A model generated the notes under the pieces. That model was not told the origin of the DNA and ran no database searches. It was given only the letters and a program-made list of their open reading frames with translations. The position numbers and the translations under genes are program-made. Positions 42,437-51,936 of a stretch of 64,000 nucleotides of DNA are shown here, in pieces (the stretch's first letter is position 1; every line of letters starts with the position of its first letter). The stretch comes from Seonamhaeicola sp. S2-3. Its GTDB lineage: Bacteria; Bacteroidota; Bacteroidia; Flavobacteriales; Flavobacteriaceae. The stretch lies in assembly GCF_001971785.1 (NCBI RefSeq), contig NZ_CP019389.1:259001-323000 (forward strand). Reading direction: 5' to 3'.

Positions 42437-43582
42437 TTAAACACAATCGATTATAGACTTATAAAATGCCACCGATTGTTTAGCAACAAAATCGTGACTA
42501 AATTTTGCTTTTACTTTTTCTCTTGCAGCAACACCAAACTGATGCCGTTTTTCTAAATTTTCCAACAACTCTAAAATACATGCCGCATAATCTTTATGAT
42601 TGGTAGGGTGTACCAAAAAGCCCTCTTTACCATGCGCTATCATTTCTTTTGCCCACCCAATATTAGAAGCTACAATAGCTTTTTCCATAGCCATAGCCTC
42701 TAACCAAGATACTGGTAAAGCTTCAGCAAACGTAGGAAACACACATACGGTGGCTTCTTTTATTAAGGCTTCAATTTCAGAATAGCTAACAGCCCCCATA
42801 TATTGTACTTGCTTTATAGCCGCTTTACTAAACAGGGGTTTTATAAGTTCCCAAGTAGAAGGTGCTCCGGTTTTAACATCGCCACTATCTTTTCCTACTA
42901 ATACCAATTCAACTTCTTTTTGCTTTTCATTTACTAAATTAAAAATTTCTGGAAGCTCAAAAAGCCCTTTTTTTCTTATCAAAGTTCCAAAATAAAGAAT
43001 TCGCAAGGTTTTGCTTTTGGGTTGTTCTGGCGTAAAAGCATGGGCATCTATACTGTTAGGTATCACTGTAAACGCCCTGTTAAGTCCAAATAATTCATTG
43101 GTTAAATGGCCTGTAAAGGCACTAACACTTATAATACCATCGGCTTTTTTTAAAGCGCGTTTTTCTAAAAACTTATTTTTGAATTTTACGGGACGCTTAT
43201 CTAAATGACAAAAATAAGTATCGCTACCATGAAGTTTAACAACTAGTGGGCATTTGGTCATGACAAAAGATGTAAACCCTGTCCAGTCTGGGGCCTCAAC
43301 AATATCAATCTTACCACTTTCATATAACGAATTTAATAAACGTGCTACCTTATTTTGAGTAAGTAAAAGCGATACCCCTTTAACTTTTATATTCTTAACT
43401 TTATAAAAATGAATGTTGTTATCTTGAAAATAAGCATCCGCGTCTTGACCGTACACAACAACACAAACCTGATGTCCTAAACTTACAAGCGCCTTAGATA
43501 AATTAAAAATACTAGTCCCTATCCCTCCAGATTTACCGGTTTTAGGGTGCGGAAATTCTGGGGTTAAAAAAGCTATTTTCAT
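42437..43582 (-). CDS. GT4 family glycosyltransferase
   Basis: A 381-residue GT-B enzyme with PHPKTGKSGGIGTSIFNLSK at the N-terminal glycine loop, ILYFGTLIRKKGLFELPEIF at the start of the second domain and EALPVSWLEAMAMEKAIVAS with E-x7-E. The first domain also has VVKLHGSDTYFCHLDKRPVK, and a histidine-containing loop common in capsular GT4 enzymes. It lies immediately downstream of the repeat array gap (its stop is at 42437) and overlaps the next GT4 by 4 bp. Donor unknown. Confidence 0.93.
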   Translation of the reverse strand: MKIAFLTPEFPHPKTGKSGGIGTSIFNLSKALVSLGHQVCVVVYGQDADAYFQDNNIHFYKVKNIKVKGVSLLLTQNKVARLLNSLYESGKIDIVEAPDWTGFTSFVMTKCPLVVKLHGSDTYFCHLDKRPVKFKNKFLEKRALKKADGIISVSAFTGHLTNELFGLNRAFTVIPNSIDAHAFTPEQPKSKTLRILYFGTLIRKKGLFELPEIFNLVNEKQKEVELVLVGKDSGDVKTGAPSTWELIKPLFSKAAIKQVQYMGAVSYSEIEALIKEATVCVFPTFAEALPVSWLEAMAMEKAIVASNIGWAKEMIAHGKEGFLVHPTNHKDYAACILELLENLEKRHQFGVAAREKVKAKFSHDFVAKQSVAFYKSIIDCV

Positions 43583-44655
43583 GAAATAAGTTTAAAATAT
43601 TGTGTCACCATATTATCTATAGAAAATGACGTTTCTATTAATGTTCTAGTATTTATTGCTATCTGTTCTTTACCTAAATAAACAGCCTCAATAATATCCT
43701 TTAAATCTAAAATAGCTTCAGCTTTAAAAATATAACCATTCACACCATGCGTAACCACTTCTAAATTACCACCAGCAGGTGTTGTAATTACAGGTACATT
43801 GGCCGCTAAACTTTCTAAAATAGATAAACTAAAACACTCCATATGAGTGGGCTGTAACATATAGTCATAATCACAATATACCGCATTAAGATTAGCAACA
43901 CTGCCTTTAAAACTAAATACCGCATTTAACAATAAATCATCTACTTGCTTTTTAAGTGCTGCTTCATAAGGTCCCGATCCATAAACATCAATTTTAAGAT
44001 TTGTTTTTATAGACTCTGGTAATAAGCTAACTGCTTTTATAAGATCTTGAATACCTTTAGAAACTCTTAAATGAGAAGCTACTATAAACTTTGGGCATGT
44101 AACATTTCGGTTTAAATTGGGCTTAATATCTTTAACAATAATTCCATTATAAATAACCGAAGTTTTCGTTTTTAAATGGCTGCCAAAATCTCTAAATATC
44201 TCATTGGTAGTGTATTTAGAAACCCCAATAAACTGGTCTATACACCGTGAATACAACCACCCTTTTAAACGTTTCTTGATGCGTTTTTTTAAAGGATACC
44301 CATGCAGTGGTCTCGGGTTATGATCTACGGCTATAATTTTAGCTTTTGTTTTCTTTTTAAGCTGACAATAAAATGAGGTACAAAGCTCTACAAAATGGGT
44401 AAATATCACATCATATGAACCTTCAATGGTATGTAACACAAAGGGTTCTAAAGAGGTTTCATGCTCTGGAGAAATAATCTTAAAATTTGAATAATCGCCA
44501 TGTTTAGAAGTATTAGGAAAAAACCAATCAACCTCAACATTATGCTCTTTACAGGTTTTATCAAAGGCCCAGAAAAAATAATCCATACCCCCTACTCTAT
44601 TGGGCAGTAATTTATAATTACATATTATGGCAACTTTCTTTGTTTTTAAACCCAT
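43579..44655 (-). CDS. GT4 family glycosyltransferase
   Basis: A 358-residue GT-B enzyme: NRVGGMDYFFWAFDKTCKEH near the start, KFIVASHLRVSKGIQDLIKA in the middle, and MECFSLSILESLAANVPVIT with E-x7-E, followed by GGNLEVVTHGVNGYI. A basic loop (PLKKRIKKRLKGWLYSRC) in the first domain may bind membrane phospholipid or a lipid-linked acceptor. It overlaps both neighbouring genes (4 bp and 10 bp). Donor unknown. Confidence 0.93.
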   Translation of the reverse strand: MGLKTKKVAIICNYKLLPNRVGGMDYFFWAFDKTCKEHNVEVDWFFPNTSKHGDYSNFKIISPEHETSLEPFVLHTIEGSYDVIFTHFVELCTSFYCQLKKKTKAKIIAVDHNPRPLHGYPLKKRIKKRLKGWLYSRCIDQFIGVSKYTTNEIFRDFGSHLKTKTSVIYNGIIVKDIKPNLNRNVTCPKFIVASHLRVSKGIQDLIKAVSLLPESIKTNLKIDVYGSGPYEAALKKQVDDLLLNAVFSFKGSVANLNAVYCDYDYMLQPTHMECFSLSILESLAANVPVITTPAGGNLEVVTHGVNGYIFKAEAILDLKDIIEAVYLGKEQIAINTRTLIETSFSIDNMVTQYFKLIS

Positions 44656-46043
44656 GAAAATAAACTATTAACCAATTGTTTATTAGTTGCTTTTAAAGGC
44701 ATACCTACCTGCTGATTAATAAATGCTTTTCGGTTTTCTGTACCCCCATTACCCGATAAACACTCTGAAATAGCTTTTATTAATGCCGCTTCATTTTTTA
44801 CAACCCTAGTAGCTTTACTATTAACTAAATGCTGAATATGCTCATAACCTAAAAAGCGCTGATCATCATACAACCCATTATCTTTATTTCCAAATACAGG
44901 ATTAATAACGGGTTTATCAAACATCATAAAATCTAAACTCATGGTTGAAAGCATGTTAATGTTTAAATCAGAATATTCTAATAAAGCTCTTAATTGCTTA
45001 ACATCATCTACGGTTGGAATACGTTGAGACCATGCTTCTTGATGATTAGGCCTTACTTGTGTCCATTTAGGGAAATGCCATGTTATAAATGGAAATTTTT
45101 CAACTATAGCCTTAAAACGAATAGGGTCTTCTGCTGGCGAAGTTCTAACTATTAAATTAACAGGTTCTATAGCTCCTGCTTTAATAGCATTAGCAATGGT
45201 TTCTATATACAATGCATCATTTTTACTGGTAGAAATATCGCCGCAACTAAAACAAATGGTTTTTAATTTCGGATTCAAATCAAAATCCTTAAAAAATTCA
45301 GAGGCTTGCATCTTGTACACATCCATTACATAAGGTACAAATTGAGGCGTTCCTACTACTTTAATGGTAGCTTCCTTAACAGATTTATAAAACCTCAACA
45401 AATCTTGTTTCATTAAATCACTCCAAACCAAATAATAATCAAAGTTTGATGCCATGCGCCCTTTTGAGGCTAAATTATCCCAACTAAAAATAAACGCCGC
45501 GGTTTTTATGTGTTTCTTTTTGGCGGCGTACACCAAAGGGGCTATATATGGCGGACGTTGGTGTGTAAAAAACAATAGGCTAAATTGCTCGTTTTCTAAA
45601 ATTGATGAATAGGCTTTGGTTATGCTATGATGCCTAAATGTAAAATCTTGTAGCTTTTGAAACTGCTGAATAGTAACTTCTGAATGAAATAAAGTGGTAA
45701 GCTTATAAATAAATCGGGTGGCGTACCCTCGTGTTGTTTTTAATTTTGAATGGTTGGCTTTTAAATTATCTAAAATCCCAAAGTTACCTTCCTTATTCAA
45801 TTTAAGGTGGGCAATCTCTTTGGCTTTTCTAAAAAACCAGGTTTTAAAAGTTTCCTCAAATACATGTAACTCTATAACCCTTAAATTAGTATGTGTTTTA
45901 TAAATTGATTTTGGCAAACACGATAAAATAACCACCTCATCAAAAGTTTGGTTTGCATAATCTAAAAAATCACTTAAAATGAAGTTTCTAAAGCCAACCC
46001 CGTCAGTAATTACTAATCCTAGTTTCGATTTTTTTTTCTTCAA
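44646..46043 (-). CDS. Unclassified GT-B-like probable glycosyltransferase
   Basis: The 465-residue protein matches none of the common GT families I know. It begins with LGLVITDGVGFRNFILSDFL, has FIFSWDNLASKGRMASNFDY and VWSDLMKQDLLRFY in the middle, and a second half with CFSCGDISTSKNDALYIETI then SDLNINMLSTMSLDFMMFDK, an arrangement like the C-terminal domain of GT-B or CDP-glycerol-type transferases. Start is TTG at 46043, followed by a run of nine A that might allow slippage. It overlaps the next gene by 10 bp, so it belongs to the operon. A phosphosugar or glycerol-phosphate transferase is possible. Confidence 0.6.
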   Translation of the reverse strand: MKKKKSKLGLVITDGVGFRNFILSDFLDYANQTFDEVVILSCLPKSIYKTHTNLRVIELHVFEETFKTWFFRKAKEIAHLKLNKEGNFGILDNLKANHSKLKTTRGYATRFIYKLTTLFHSEVTIQQFQKLQDFTFRHHSITKAYSSILENEQFSLLFFTHQRPPYIAPLVYAAKKKHIKTAAFIFSWDNLASKGRMASNFDYYLVWSDLMKQDLLRFYKSVKEATIKVVGTPQFVPYVMDVYKMQASEFFKDFDLNPKLKTICFSCGDISTSKNDALYIETIANAIKAGAIEPVNLIVRTSPAEDPIRFKAIVEKFPFITWHFPKWTQVRPNHQEAWSQRIPTVDDVKQLRALLEYSDLNINMLSTMSLDFMMFDKPVINPVFGNKDNGLYDDQRFLGYEHIQHLVNSKATRVVKNEAALIKAISECLSGNGGTENRKAFINQQVGMPLKATNKQLVNSLFSWV

Positions 46044-46096
46044 ATTTTAATTGAATTTAAAAGGCTAAAGATACCATTTTTAGAAACAAAAATGGC

Positions 46097-47806
46097 CTAT
46101 GAAACTATTAACAATGAGAAGTTAACCAACTGCCAAATATGAAAACTAGATTGATTATCACCTGCTAAATACCTATGCCACTCTAAATCTAATGCTTTTT
46201 CATTAAACCAGTGTTTGTATTCTGAAGATTTAATACTATTAATACGCTCTTGAACAAACTCCTTTAAATCATCACCCAACCATTCACGTTGTGGTGTTTG
46301 TAAAGGTCGCTTAGGAGTATAAGTAACGTTACTATCTATATATTTTGAAATAACATCTCTTAAAAGCTGTTTTCCTTGATTGTTTTTAAGTTTGAATTCT
46401 TTAGGTAACGAAAAAGCAAATTCTACCAATCTATAATCTAAAAAAGGAACCCTTAACTCGGTTGAATAAGCCATAGAAACTCTATCATTAAAACGTAAAG
46501 CTCTAGGTATTTTTGTGTAAAACAAATCTCTATATTGAAGGTTTTTTTCTAATGAATTAAAAGGTTTAGGATATGTATTGCCTTTAGAAAGTTCTACAAA
46601 TGATTTATGTAGCATATTGGCTCTAAACGGACTTTTTGAAACCCCTTGTATGGTAGCATTTGAAACGTTTCTATAATAATCATAACCAGCTAACTGCTCA
46701 TCCATTCCCTGACCATCTAACAACACCTTAACACCTTTATTTGATGCCGAAGCAAATAATTTAGAATAGGCCAATGTAGGTAAGCCGCCAAAAGGTTCAT
46801 CTTGAATATCTGAAATTTCTTCTGATAATGTCATTACTTCATGAGGCTGTAACAAAACTTTATTTAAAGGATTTTTATAAGCGGCTATAATTTGTTCTAC
46901 CCATGGTAATTCATCATAATTTTTATTATTGGTATAAAACGTAAACGCTTGTATTTTAGAAATATCACTTTGAGAAATATTGGCCAAGGCTAAAAGTGCA
47001 GAACTATCTAACCCGCCGCTAACATTAAAACCAATAGGCACATCGGCTCTAAACCTAAGGTTTACACTATCAATTAACAGCTTTAAATAAACAGCTTTCG
47101 CCTCTTGGTAATCTTTTATTTTGGGTTGATGGTGTACTGCTTTTACAAAATCATACCATTGTTCAATTTTTAAAATACCATGAGCATATTCTAAAAAATG
47201 TCCCGCAGGTAATTGATGGATACATTCCCAAAAAGTTTCATTAGGCAAGCCATAACTACCATTAACAAAATAACCAGACCATACCTGTTCATTTGGATTT
47301 TTTTTAATACCTGCTTTATGTATGGCTTTAATTTCACTAGAAAAAACTAAGATTTTATTATGCTTAGTATAATAAAATGGTTTAATACCAAAACGGTCTC
47401 TTGCTGCAAAAAGCTCTTTTTTTAAACAATCCCAAATAGCAAACGAGAACATACCATTTAACATGTTTAAACATGCTTTTCCGTGTTTGATAAAAACAGC
47501 CAATAATACTTCGGTATCTGATGATGTTTGAAAGTTATAATCATCTTTTAACCTATCTTTAAGCTCTAAATAATTATAAATTTCGCCATTAAAAACAATG
47601 GTAAACCTTCCTGATGCATCTTGAAATGGCTGATTAGCATTAGATGTTAAATCTATAATAGACAATCTATTATGTCCTAATGCAGCAAATCCACTGTCAA
47701 AATAAGTACCTGTAAAATCCGGACCTCGGTGATGCTGAGACCTCAGCATATCATCTATTCGATATTGATAATAATCTTCTCCTATAACTCCAACAATACC
47801 ACACAT
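46097..47806 (-). CDS. asnB: AsnB-type glutamine-dependent amidotransferase (asparagine synthetase family)
   Basis: The 569-residue protein has an N-terminal glutaminase domain with C2 as nucleophile (MCGIVGV), LGHNRLSIIDL and VFNGEIYNYLEL, then a synthetase domain with the PP-loop SGGLDS at 263-268 and RVSMAYSTELRVPFLDYRLV. In polysaccharide loci such proteins often amidate sugar carboxyl groups, such as uronic acids or possibly a nonulosonic acid; this is inference from position. It follows neuA by one base, which ties it to the NeuBCA module. True asparagine synthesis cannot be excluded. Confidence 0.9.
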   Translation of the reverse strand: MCGIVGVIGEDYYQYRIDDMLRSQHHRGPDFTGTYFDSGFAALGHNRLSIIDLTSNANQPFQDASGRFTIVFNGEIYNYLELKDRLKDDYNFQTSSDTEVLLAVFIKHGKACLNMLNGMFSFAIWDCLKKELFAARDRFGIKPFYYTKHNKILVFSSEIKAIHKAGIKKNPNEQVWSGYFVNGSYGLPNETFWECIHQLPAGHFLEYAHGILKIEQWYDFVKAVHHQPKIKDYQEAKAVYLKLLIDSVNLRFRADVPIGFNVSGGLDSSALLALANISQSDISKIQAFTFYTNNKNYDELPWVEQIIAAYKNPLNKVLLQPHEVMTLSEEISDIQDEPFGGLPTLAYSKLFASASNKGVKVLLDGQGMDEQLAGYDYYRNVSNATIQGVSKSPFRANMLHKSFVELSKGNTYPKPFNSLEKNLQYRDLFYTKIPRALRFNDRVSMAYSTELRVPFLDYRLVEFAFSLPKEFKLKNNQGKQLLRDVISKYIDSNVTYTPKRPLQTPQREWLGDDLKEFVQERINSIKSSEYKHWFNEKALDLEWHRYLAGDNQSSFHIWQLVNFSLLIVS

Positions 47807-47807
47807 G

Positions 47808-48505
47808 CTATGTATTTTTAGAATTTAAAAACAGCTCCGCTTGTTTCCAATCATCTAGAGTATCAATATTTATAGTATAGTCTAAAGGTGATTTTATATA
47901 AGCCAACTTAGTACCATAAAGTGAATGTTGTTCTAATAACACCTCGGTTTTTGTAATGTAAATAAGCCCATCTCTATGATAAACTTTGGGCAAGTCCTGA
48001 CGTCTAGAAATTATTGTTTTATCACCTGTTGCTAATTCTAAGTAACCTTCATTATTTTCTTTAAAAGTCCAATGCGGATTGTATGCATCTGGCACGCTTT
48101 GAACCGATACTAAGGCATCACAATCAGACTTCTCAAATGTATCAATAGCTTCATCTATAAAAGCTCCTGTTTTAAACGGACTGGTTACTTGCAGTAGGCA
48201 AACAGCATCAAAAAATATGTTTTGTGCTTTATAAAATTGTAAAGCATGCTGAATAACCCCAAAGTTGGTGATGCATCTTCCGCTAAGTGTTTTGGCCTTA
48301 CAAAAGGCACCTCCAAGCTTAACTCTTTAGCTACATGAATAATGTCATCATCATCAGAACTTAAAATTAAATGAGCTAATTTTTTAGAGTTTTTAGCAGC
48401 TTCAACGGTATATTGCAACAAGGGCTTGCCTTTTAGCTTTTTAATATTCTTTCCTGGAATAGATTTGGAACCGCCACGTGCTGGTATAAGTCCTAATATC
48501 TTCAT
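47808..48505 (-). pseudogene. neuA: NeuA-type CMP-nonulosonate cytidylyltransferase, single frameshift
   Basis: The gene reads MKILGLIPARGGSKSIPGKN from 48505 and ends in LDDWKQAELFLNSKNT at 47808. It activates sialic-acid-like sugars as CMP derivatives. As given, frame is lost at a run of four G on the minus strand (48257-48260): after SPTLG the original frame runs on to a stop at 48185. One added base would continue as VIQHALQFYKAQNIFFDAVC and then LLQVTSPFKTGAF, typical of NeuA, joining the part from 48095. The restored protein would have 232 residues. Either a sequencing slip, a real null mutation or phase variation explains it. neuC overlaps its start by one base. Confidence 0.88.
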
Positions 48506-49665
48506 TAATACGATATGGTTTTATGAAAACGTAATGCTACATCTGCTAAAATGTTGGCTATTTTTTCTCCTGAATTGCCATTACCATAAATTGAGTCACT
48601 TGGTATTAGAGATTTTTGCGCCATTCTATTTTTAATAGCTAATTCAATATCACCTTCATTATAAGACACATCTAAAACATTAACACCACGTGTTCTTCCT
48701 TGTTGGCGCGTTCCTATATTAACAACAGGCACCCCTAAATAAGCACACTCTCTAATGCCTACACTAGAGTTTCCTACTAAACATTGACTATTTATTAGTA
48801 ATCTAAGAAAATCTTCAGGAATCATATTTTTAAAAAAACGAATATTCTCTGGCTTATAAATTTCTCTGTATAGCCTAATACCATTTGATGTACCATCGGC
48901 ACCTGCATCAACATTAGGCCAAAACCAAAATGCAGGTATGCCCAATTTATGAACCACCCGTAAAGTTGACAATACATTTTCTTTGGCCTTTGTATATTCT
49001 GTGGTTACAGGATGTTGCATAACCACTATATAACCCGTTTGCCAGTTTATATCATTCCCTACACCACCATACTTTTCAATAGGATTGAAATTTAACTCTG
49101 GCGATTTCTTTACTTTATAAGCTATATCTATTGACGGACAACCCGTATTAAAAACATATTGGGCATCCTCTCCCATTTTTATTACCCTAGCTTTAGCATC
49201 TTCAGAGGCTACTAAATGTATATCTGCTAATTTGGTATTGGCATGACGTACTTTTTCATCTATATTACCCGTAACCTCACCACCTTGAATATGTATTAAA
49301 GGGATATTTTGATACGAAGCCGCTATAGAGGTTGCTAAAGTTTCAAATCTATCGGCAATAGTTACCACCGCGTCTGGTTTTAAATTATAAAAAGTATTGG
49401 CTAATTCCATAACCCCCAAGCCCGTTGTTTTAGCCATAGAGGTTTTGTTTTCACCTTCTAACACCATAAAAACCTTAGCATCTATTTTAAAACCATCGTT
49501 TTCTATATAATCTACGGCATTTCCGTACCTATCTAACAGTGCAGACCCCGCCACAACAAGCTGTAATTGTAATTTAGGATGCTGTTTTATGGCTGCTAAA
49601 GCGGTTTTTATCCTACTATACGATGGTCTTGCGGTAATAACTACGCATATTTTTCTTTTACTCAT
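48505..49665 (-). CDS. neuC: Hydrolysing UDP-N-acetylglucosamine 2-epimerase (NeuC type)
   Basis: NeuC makes ManNAc and UDP from UDP-GlcNAc, feeding NeuB. With the ATG at 49665, which overlaps the neuB stop (ATGA), it has 386 residues; a longer frame from 49695 would extend into neuB. Motifs are KICVVITARPSYSRIKTALA, VVTIADRFETLATSIAASYQ, LIHIQGGEVTGNIDEKVRHA and LVGNSSVGIRECAYLGVPVV. The IQGGE and GNSS segments distinguish hydrolysing from WecB-type epimerases. A legionaminic-type substrate (LegG) is an alternative, but no bacillosamine genes are near. Confidence 0.92.
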   Translation of the reverse strand: MSKRKICVVITARPSYSRIKTALAAIKQHPKLQLQLVVAGSALLDRYGNAVDYIENDGFKIDAKVFMVLEGENKTSMAKTTGLGVMELANTFYNLKPDAVVTIADRFETLATSIAASYQNIPLIHIQGGEVTGNIDEKVRHANTKLADIHLVASEDAKARVIKMGEDAQYVFNTGCPSIDIAYKVKKSPELNFNPIEKYGGVGNDINWQTGYIVVMQHPVTTEYTKAKENVLSTLRVVHKLGIPAFWFWPNVDAGADGTSNGIRLYREIYKPENIRFFKNMIPEDFLRLLINSQCLVGNSSVGIRECAYLGVPVVNIGTRQQGRTRGVNVLDVSYNEGDIELAIKNRMAQKSLIPSDSIYGNGNSGEKIANILADVALRFHKTISY

Positions 49666-50663
49666 GTAATATCTTCTTGTGTTAAAAAATCCCACTGCTT
49701 CATATCACGCACCAATGCCTTACCTATCACTGCTTTAAATTTAGAAGCTCTTATACCTTTATTGGCTGGTTTTTTGGCTTCCAAATCCTCAAATTGAATC
49801 ATATGTCCTGCTTTTAAATCTTTATTAATAGACAATGATTTTTCAAAAATGCTCTTAAGCTCTGTAAATTTAGTATTATCAGATTTATTAACAGGATTAT
49901 TTTGTGCTTTTTCAATAGTTCTAACAGATTGGGTTAATACCTTTATCGCTTCTATTGTTAATGAAGAGCTCACATCAGGCCCAAAATCATCTTTACTAAA
50001 AACAGCATGAAACTCTAAAATGTCTGCCCCTAAAGCAACAGCTGCAATACTAGTTTCTATTTTTGCCGAATGATCTGAAAATCCAACAGGTACATTATAC
50101 CTTGTTTTTAATGCTTGTATCACATTTAAACCATAGGCTTCTGGTTGTGTTGGGTAAGCCGTAGTACATTGCAATATAGCAAACCTTACCTGTTTTGATT
50201 TTAAAAATGCAACAGTTTCATCTAATTCCTGATAAGAGCTCATGCCAGATGACAAAATAACGGGCTTTCCGGTTTGTGCTATTTTTTCTAGTAACAAAAA
50301 ATTATTAACCTCTCCTGAACCTATTTTGTAACAAGTAACCCCTACTGCTTCTAATAAATCTACAGCAGCATTACTAAAAGGCGAGCTCATAAACTCTAAG
50401 CCTACATCATCACAATGTGCTTTTAACCCTTGCCACTCTTTAAGCGTAAATTCCATGGCTTTCCAATAGTCAAATCTAGTGGCATATTCATCTGTAAATT
50501 TCACTCTAAATGGCTCGTAAATACTACTCTCTGCCGCCGCTATATGGGTTTGAAACTTAATAGCATCAACACCTGTTGTGGCTATGGCCTCAATATAGTC
50601 ATGGGCTTTTTGTAAACTCCCATTATGGGCTTGCCCTATTTCTGCTATTAATTTTACCTGCAT
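49662..50663 (-). CDS. neuB: N-acetylneuraminate synthase-type enzyme (NeuB family)
   Basis: NeuB condenses phosphoenolpyruvate with ManNAc or a related sugar to form a nine-carbon acid. The 333 residues hold a TIM-barrel domain (AEIGQAHNGSLQKAHDYIEA, IKFQTHIAAAESSIYEPFR, YKIGSGEVNNFLLLEKIAQT, VGFSDHSAKIETSIAAVALG) and a C-terminal SAF domain from about residue 275 (KDLKAGHMIQFEDLEAKKPA). Sequence alone does not separate sialic, legionaminic and related acids. It heads the neuB-neuC-neuA-asnB run. The 204 bp before it hold no clear gene. Confidence 0.94.
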   Translation of the reverse strand: MQVKLIAEIGQAHNGSLQKAHDYIEAIATTGVDAIKFQTHIAAAESSIYEPFRVKFTDEYATRFDYWKAMEFTLKEWQGLKAHCDDVGLEFMSSPFSNAAVDLLEAVGVTCYKIGSGEVNNFLLLEKIAQTGKPVILSSGMSSYQELDETVAFLKSKQVRFAILQCTTAYPTQPEAYGLNVIQALKTRYNVPVGFSDHSAKIETSIAAVALGADILEFHAVFSKDDFGPDVSSSLTIEAIKVLTQSVRTIEKAQNNPVNKSDNTKFTELKSIFEKSLSINKDLKAGHMIQFEDLEAKKPANKGIRASKFKAVIGKALVRDMKQWDFLTQEDIT

Positions 50664-50866
50664 TCAAATTCTTTTGTCAAAAATTAGCTTTAAAAAATAA
50701 ATTATAATTTCTTTAAACCAAAAGATAAAAATAACACATCCTGTGATTAACTAGAACTTTTGTTATTAAAACATTTAGATAAAAGTTTTTAAGAGATATA
50801 AAATGTGTTAACAATTTAATGTTCCAAATTTTTATAAAAAACACTCTTTTTTTAACACTATAACAA

Positions 50867-51919
50867 CTAACTAATTTTTTTCTTTAAATACTTTCCTAGT
50901 TTAATCTCAACCTTTTGAGTGTATAAAATACTTAAACCAACTAATAGTATTGTTAGAAAAAGAACAAACAACAACGCTTTATACCCAAAATTACCATACT
51001 TGGTAATTAGCACCACTCCTATTACTTCATGTATTAAATATAAAAAATAAGATGCGCCTCCTATTTTTATAAGAATTGGACTTTTTAACCAGCTTAAATA
51101 ATGACTTCTATAAATTGATAATAAAAATAAAATATGAAATATAAACATTGATAGGATTCTTACTTTATCATGCCAAAATAAAGAACATTGCAAAAAGAAC
51201 ATTACTAATACGCAAACTAGTATATATTTTTTAAACTCTCCTTTATATAATAGATAATAAAAAACACCATAACAAAATAGAGGTAATGATTTAGTTAGGT
51301 TAAACATCCCTAATATTGCTTTAAGTTTTTTTAAAAAAAATGTTTCTGTAGAATCTAGATAAGTTATATAAAACCCAAAAAAAGTTAATAAAATAGATGT
51401 TATAAAAAACACCTTCAAAAAATTTTTTTTGAAAAAGAAATACAAAGAACTAATAAAAAAGTAAAACTGTATTTCGTGCCATAAACTCCAGTAACTTCCG
51501 TTTATATAGTCAAATTCAATTTTTCTGTTGCACAAAGTGGATAGTAATTCTGGTTGTACAAAAGTTATACTTGCAAAAATATTTTTTACTAAATGAGCAT
51601 GAGGAAATATCTTGGTAGTATCAACAAGCAATACAAAAATAAAAGTTATTAGTGTTGCTATGACCATTGAAGGAAGCAATCTAATTAATCTATTTTTCCA
51701 AAAAGTTTTAAAGGAATTAGTGTTATTAAGAGAATAAAAGATTACGAAACCACTAATAATAAAAAAAAAGTGTACACCAAATCTACCAAACCAAAAATAA
51801 TCATACGAATCTGAATAAGGGTATAAATTAGCCCATCTAGAAAAAAAATGAAAGAACATTACCATTAAAATGGCAATAGCTCTAAAGCCATCTAAAACTT
51901 CGATTCTTTTCTTTTTCAT
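50867..51919 (-). CDS. Acyltransferase 3 family O-acyltransferase
   Basis: The 350-residue membrane protein has about ten helices and starts with KRIEVLDGFRAIAILMVMFF followed by HFFSRW, the acyltransferase 3 signature with the essential histidine in helix 1. GRFGVHFFFIISGFVIFYSL and RLLPSMVIATLITF support it. Such enzymes O-acetylate or otherwise acylate sugars of surface polysaccharides. The NeuB module lies just downstream, so a nonulosonic acid may be the acceptor (inference). It lies 17 bp after the next GT2 gene. Confidence 0.93.
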   Translation of the reverse strand: MKKKRIEVLDGFRAIAILMVMFFHFFSRWANLYPYSDSYDYFWFGRFGVHFFFIISGFVIFYSLNNTNSFKTFWKNRLIRLLPSMVIATLITFIFVLLVDTTKIFPHAHLVKNIFASITFVQPELLSTLCNRKIEFDYINGSYWSLWHEIQFYFFISSLYFFFKKNFLKVFFITSILLTFFGFYITYLDSTETFFLKKLKAILGMFNLTKSLPLFCYGVFYYLLYKGEFKKYILVCVLVMFFLQCSLFWHDKVRILSMFIFHILFLLSIYRSHYLSWLKSPILIKIGGASYFLYLIHEVIGVVLITKYGNFGYKALLFVLFLTILLVGLSILYTQKVEIKLGKYLKKKIS

Positions 51920-51936
51920 ACTAGCAAAAACTCAAA

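Noticed and set aside
41949-42556. Two plus-strand open frames in the TCGAAG array with runs like RLSLSKP and HTEPVEV
   Set aside because: They are translations of the tandem repeat and overlap the start of a real GT2 gene and the end of a real GT4 gene on the other strand.
49666-49695. Longer N-terminus for NeuC
   Set aside because: The ATG at 49665 overlaps the neuB stop as ATGA and starts the conserved KICVVITARPSYSR region directly.
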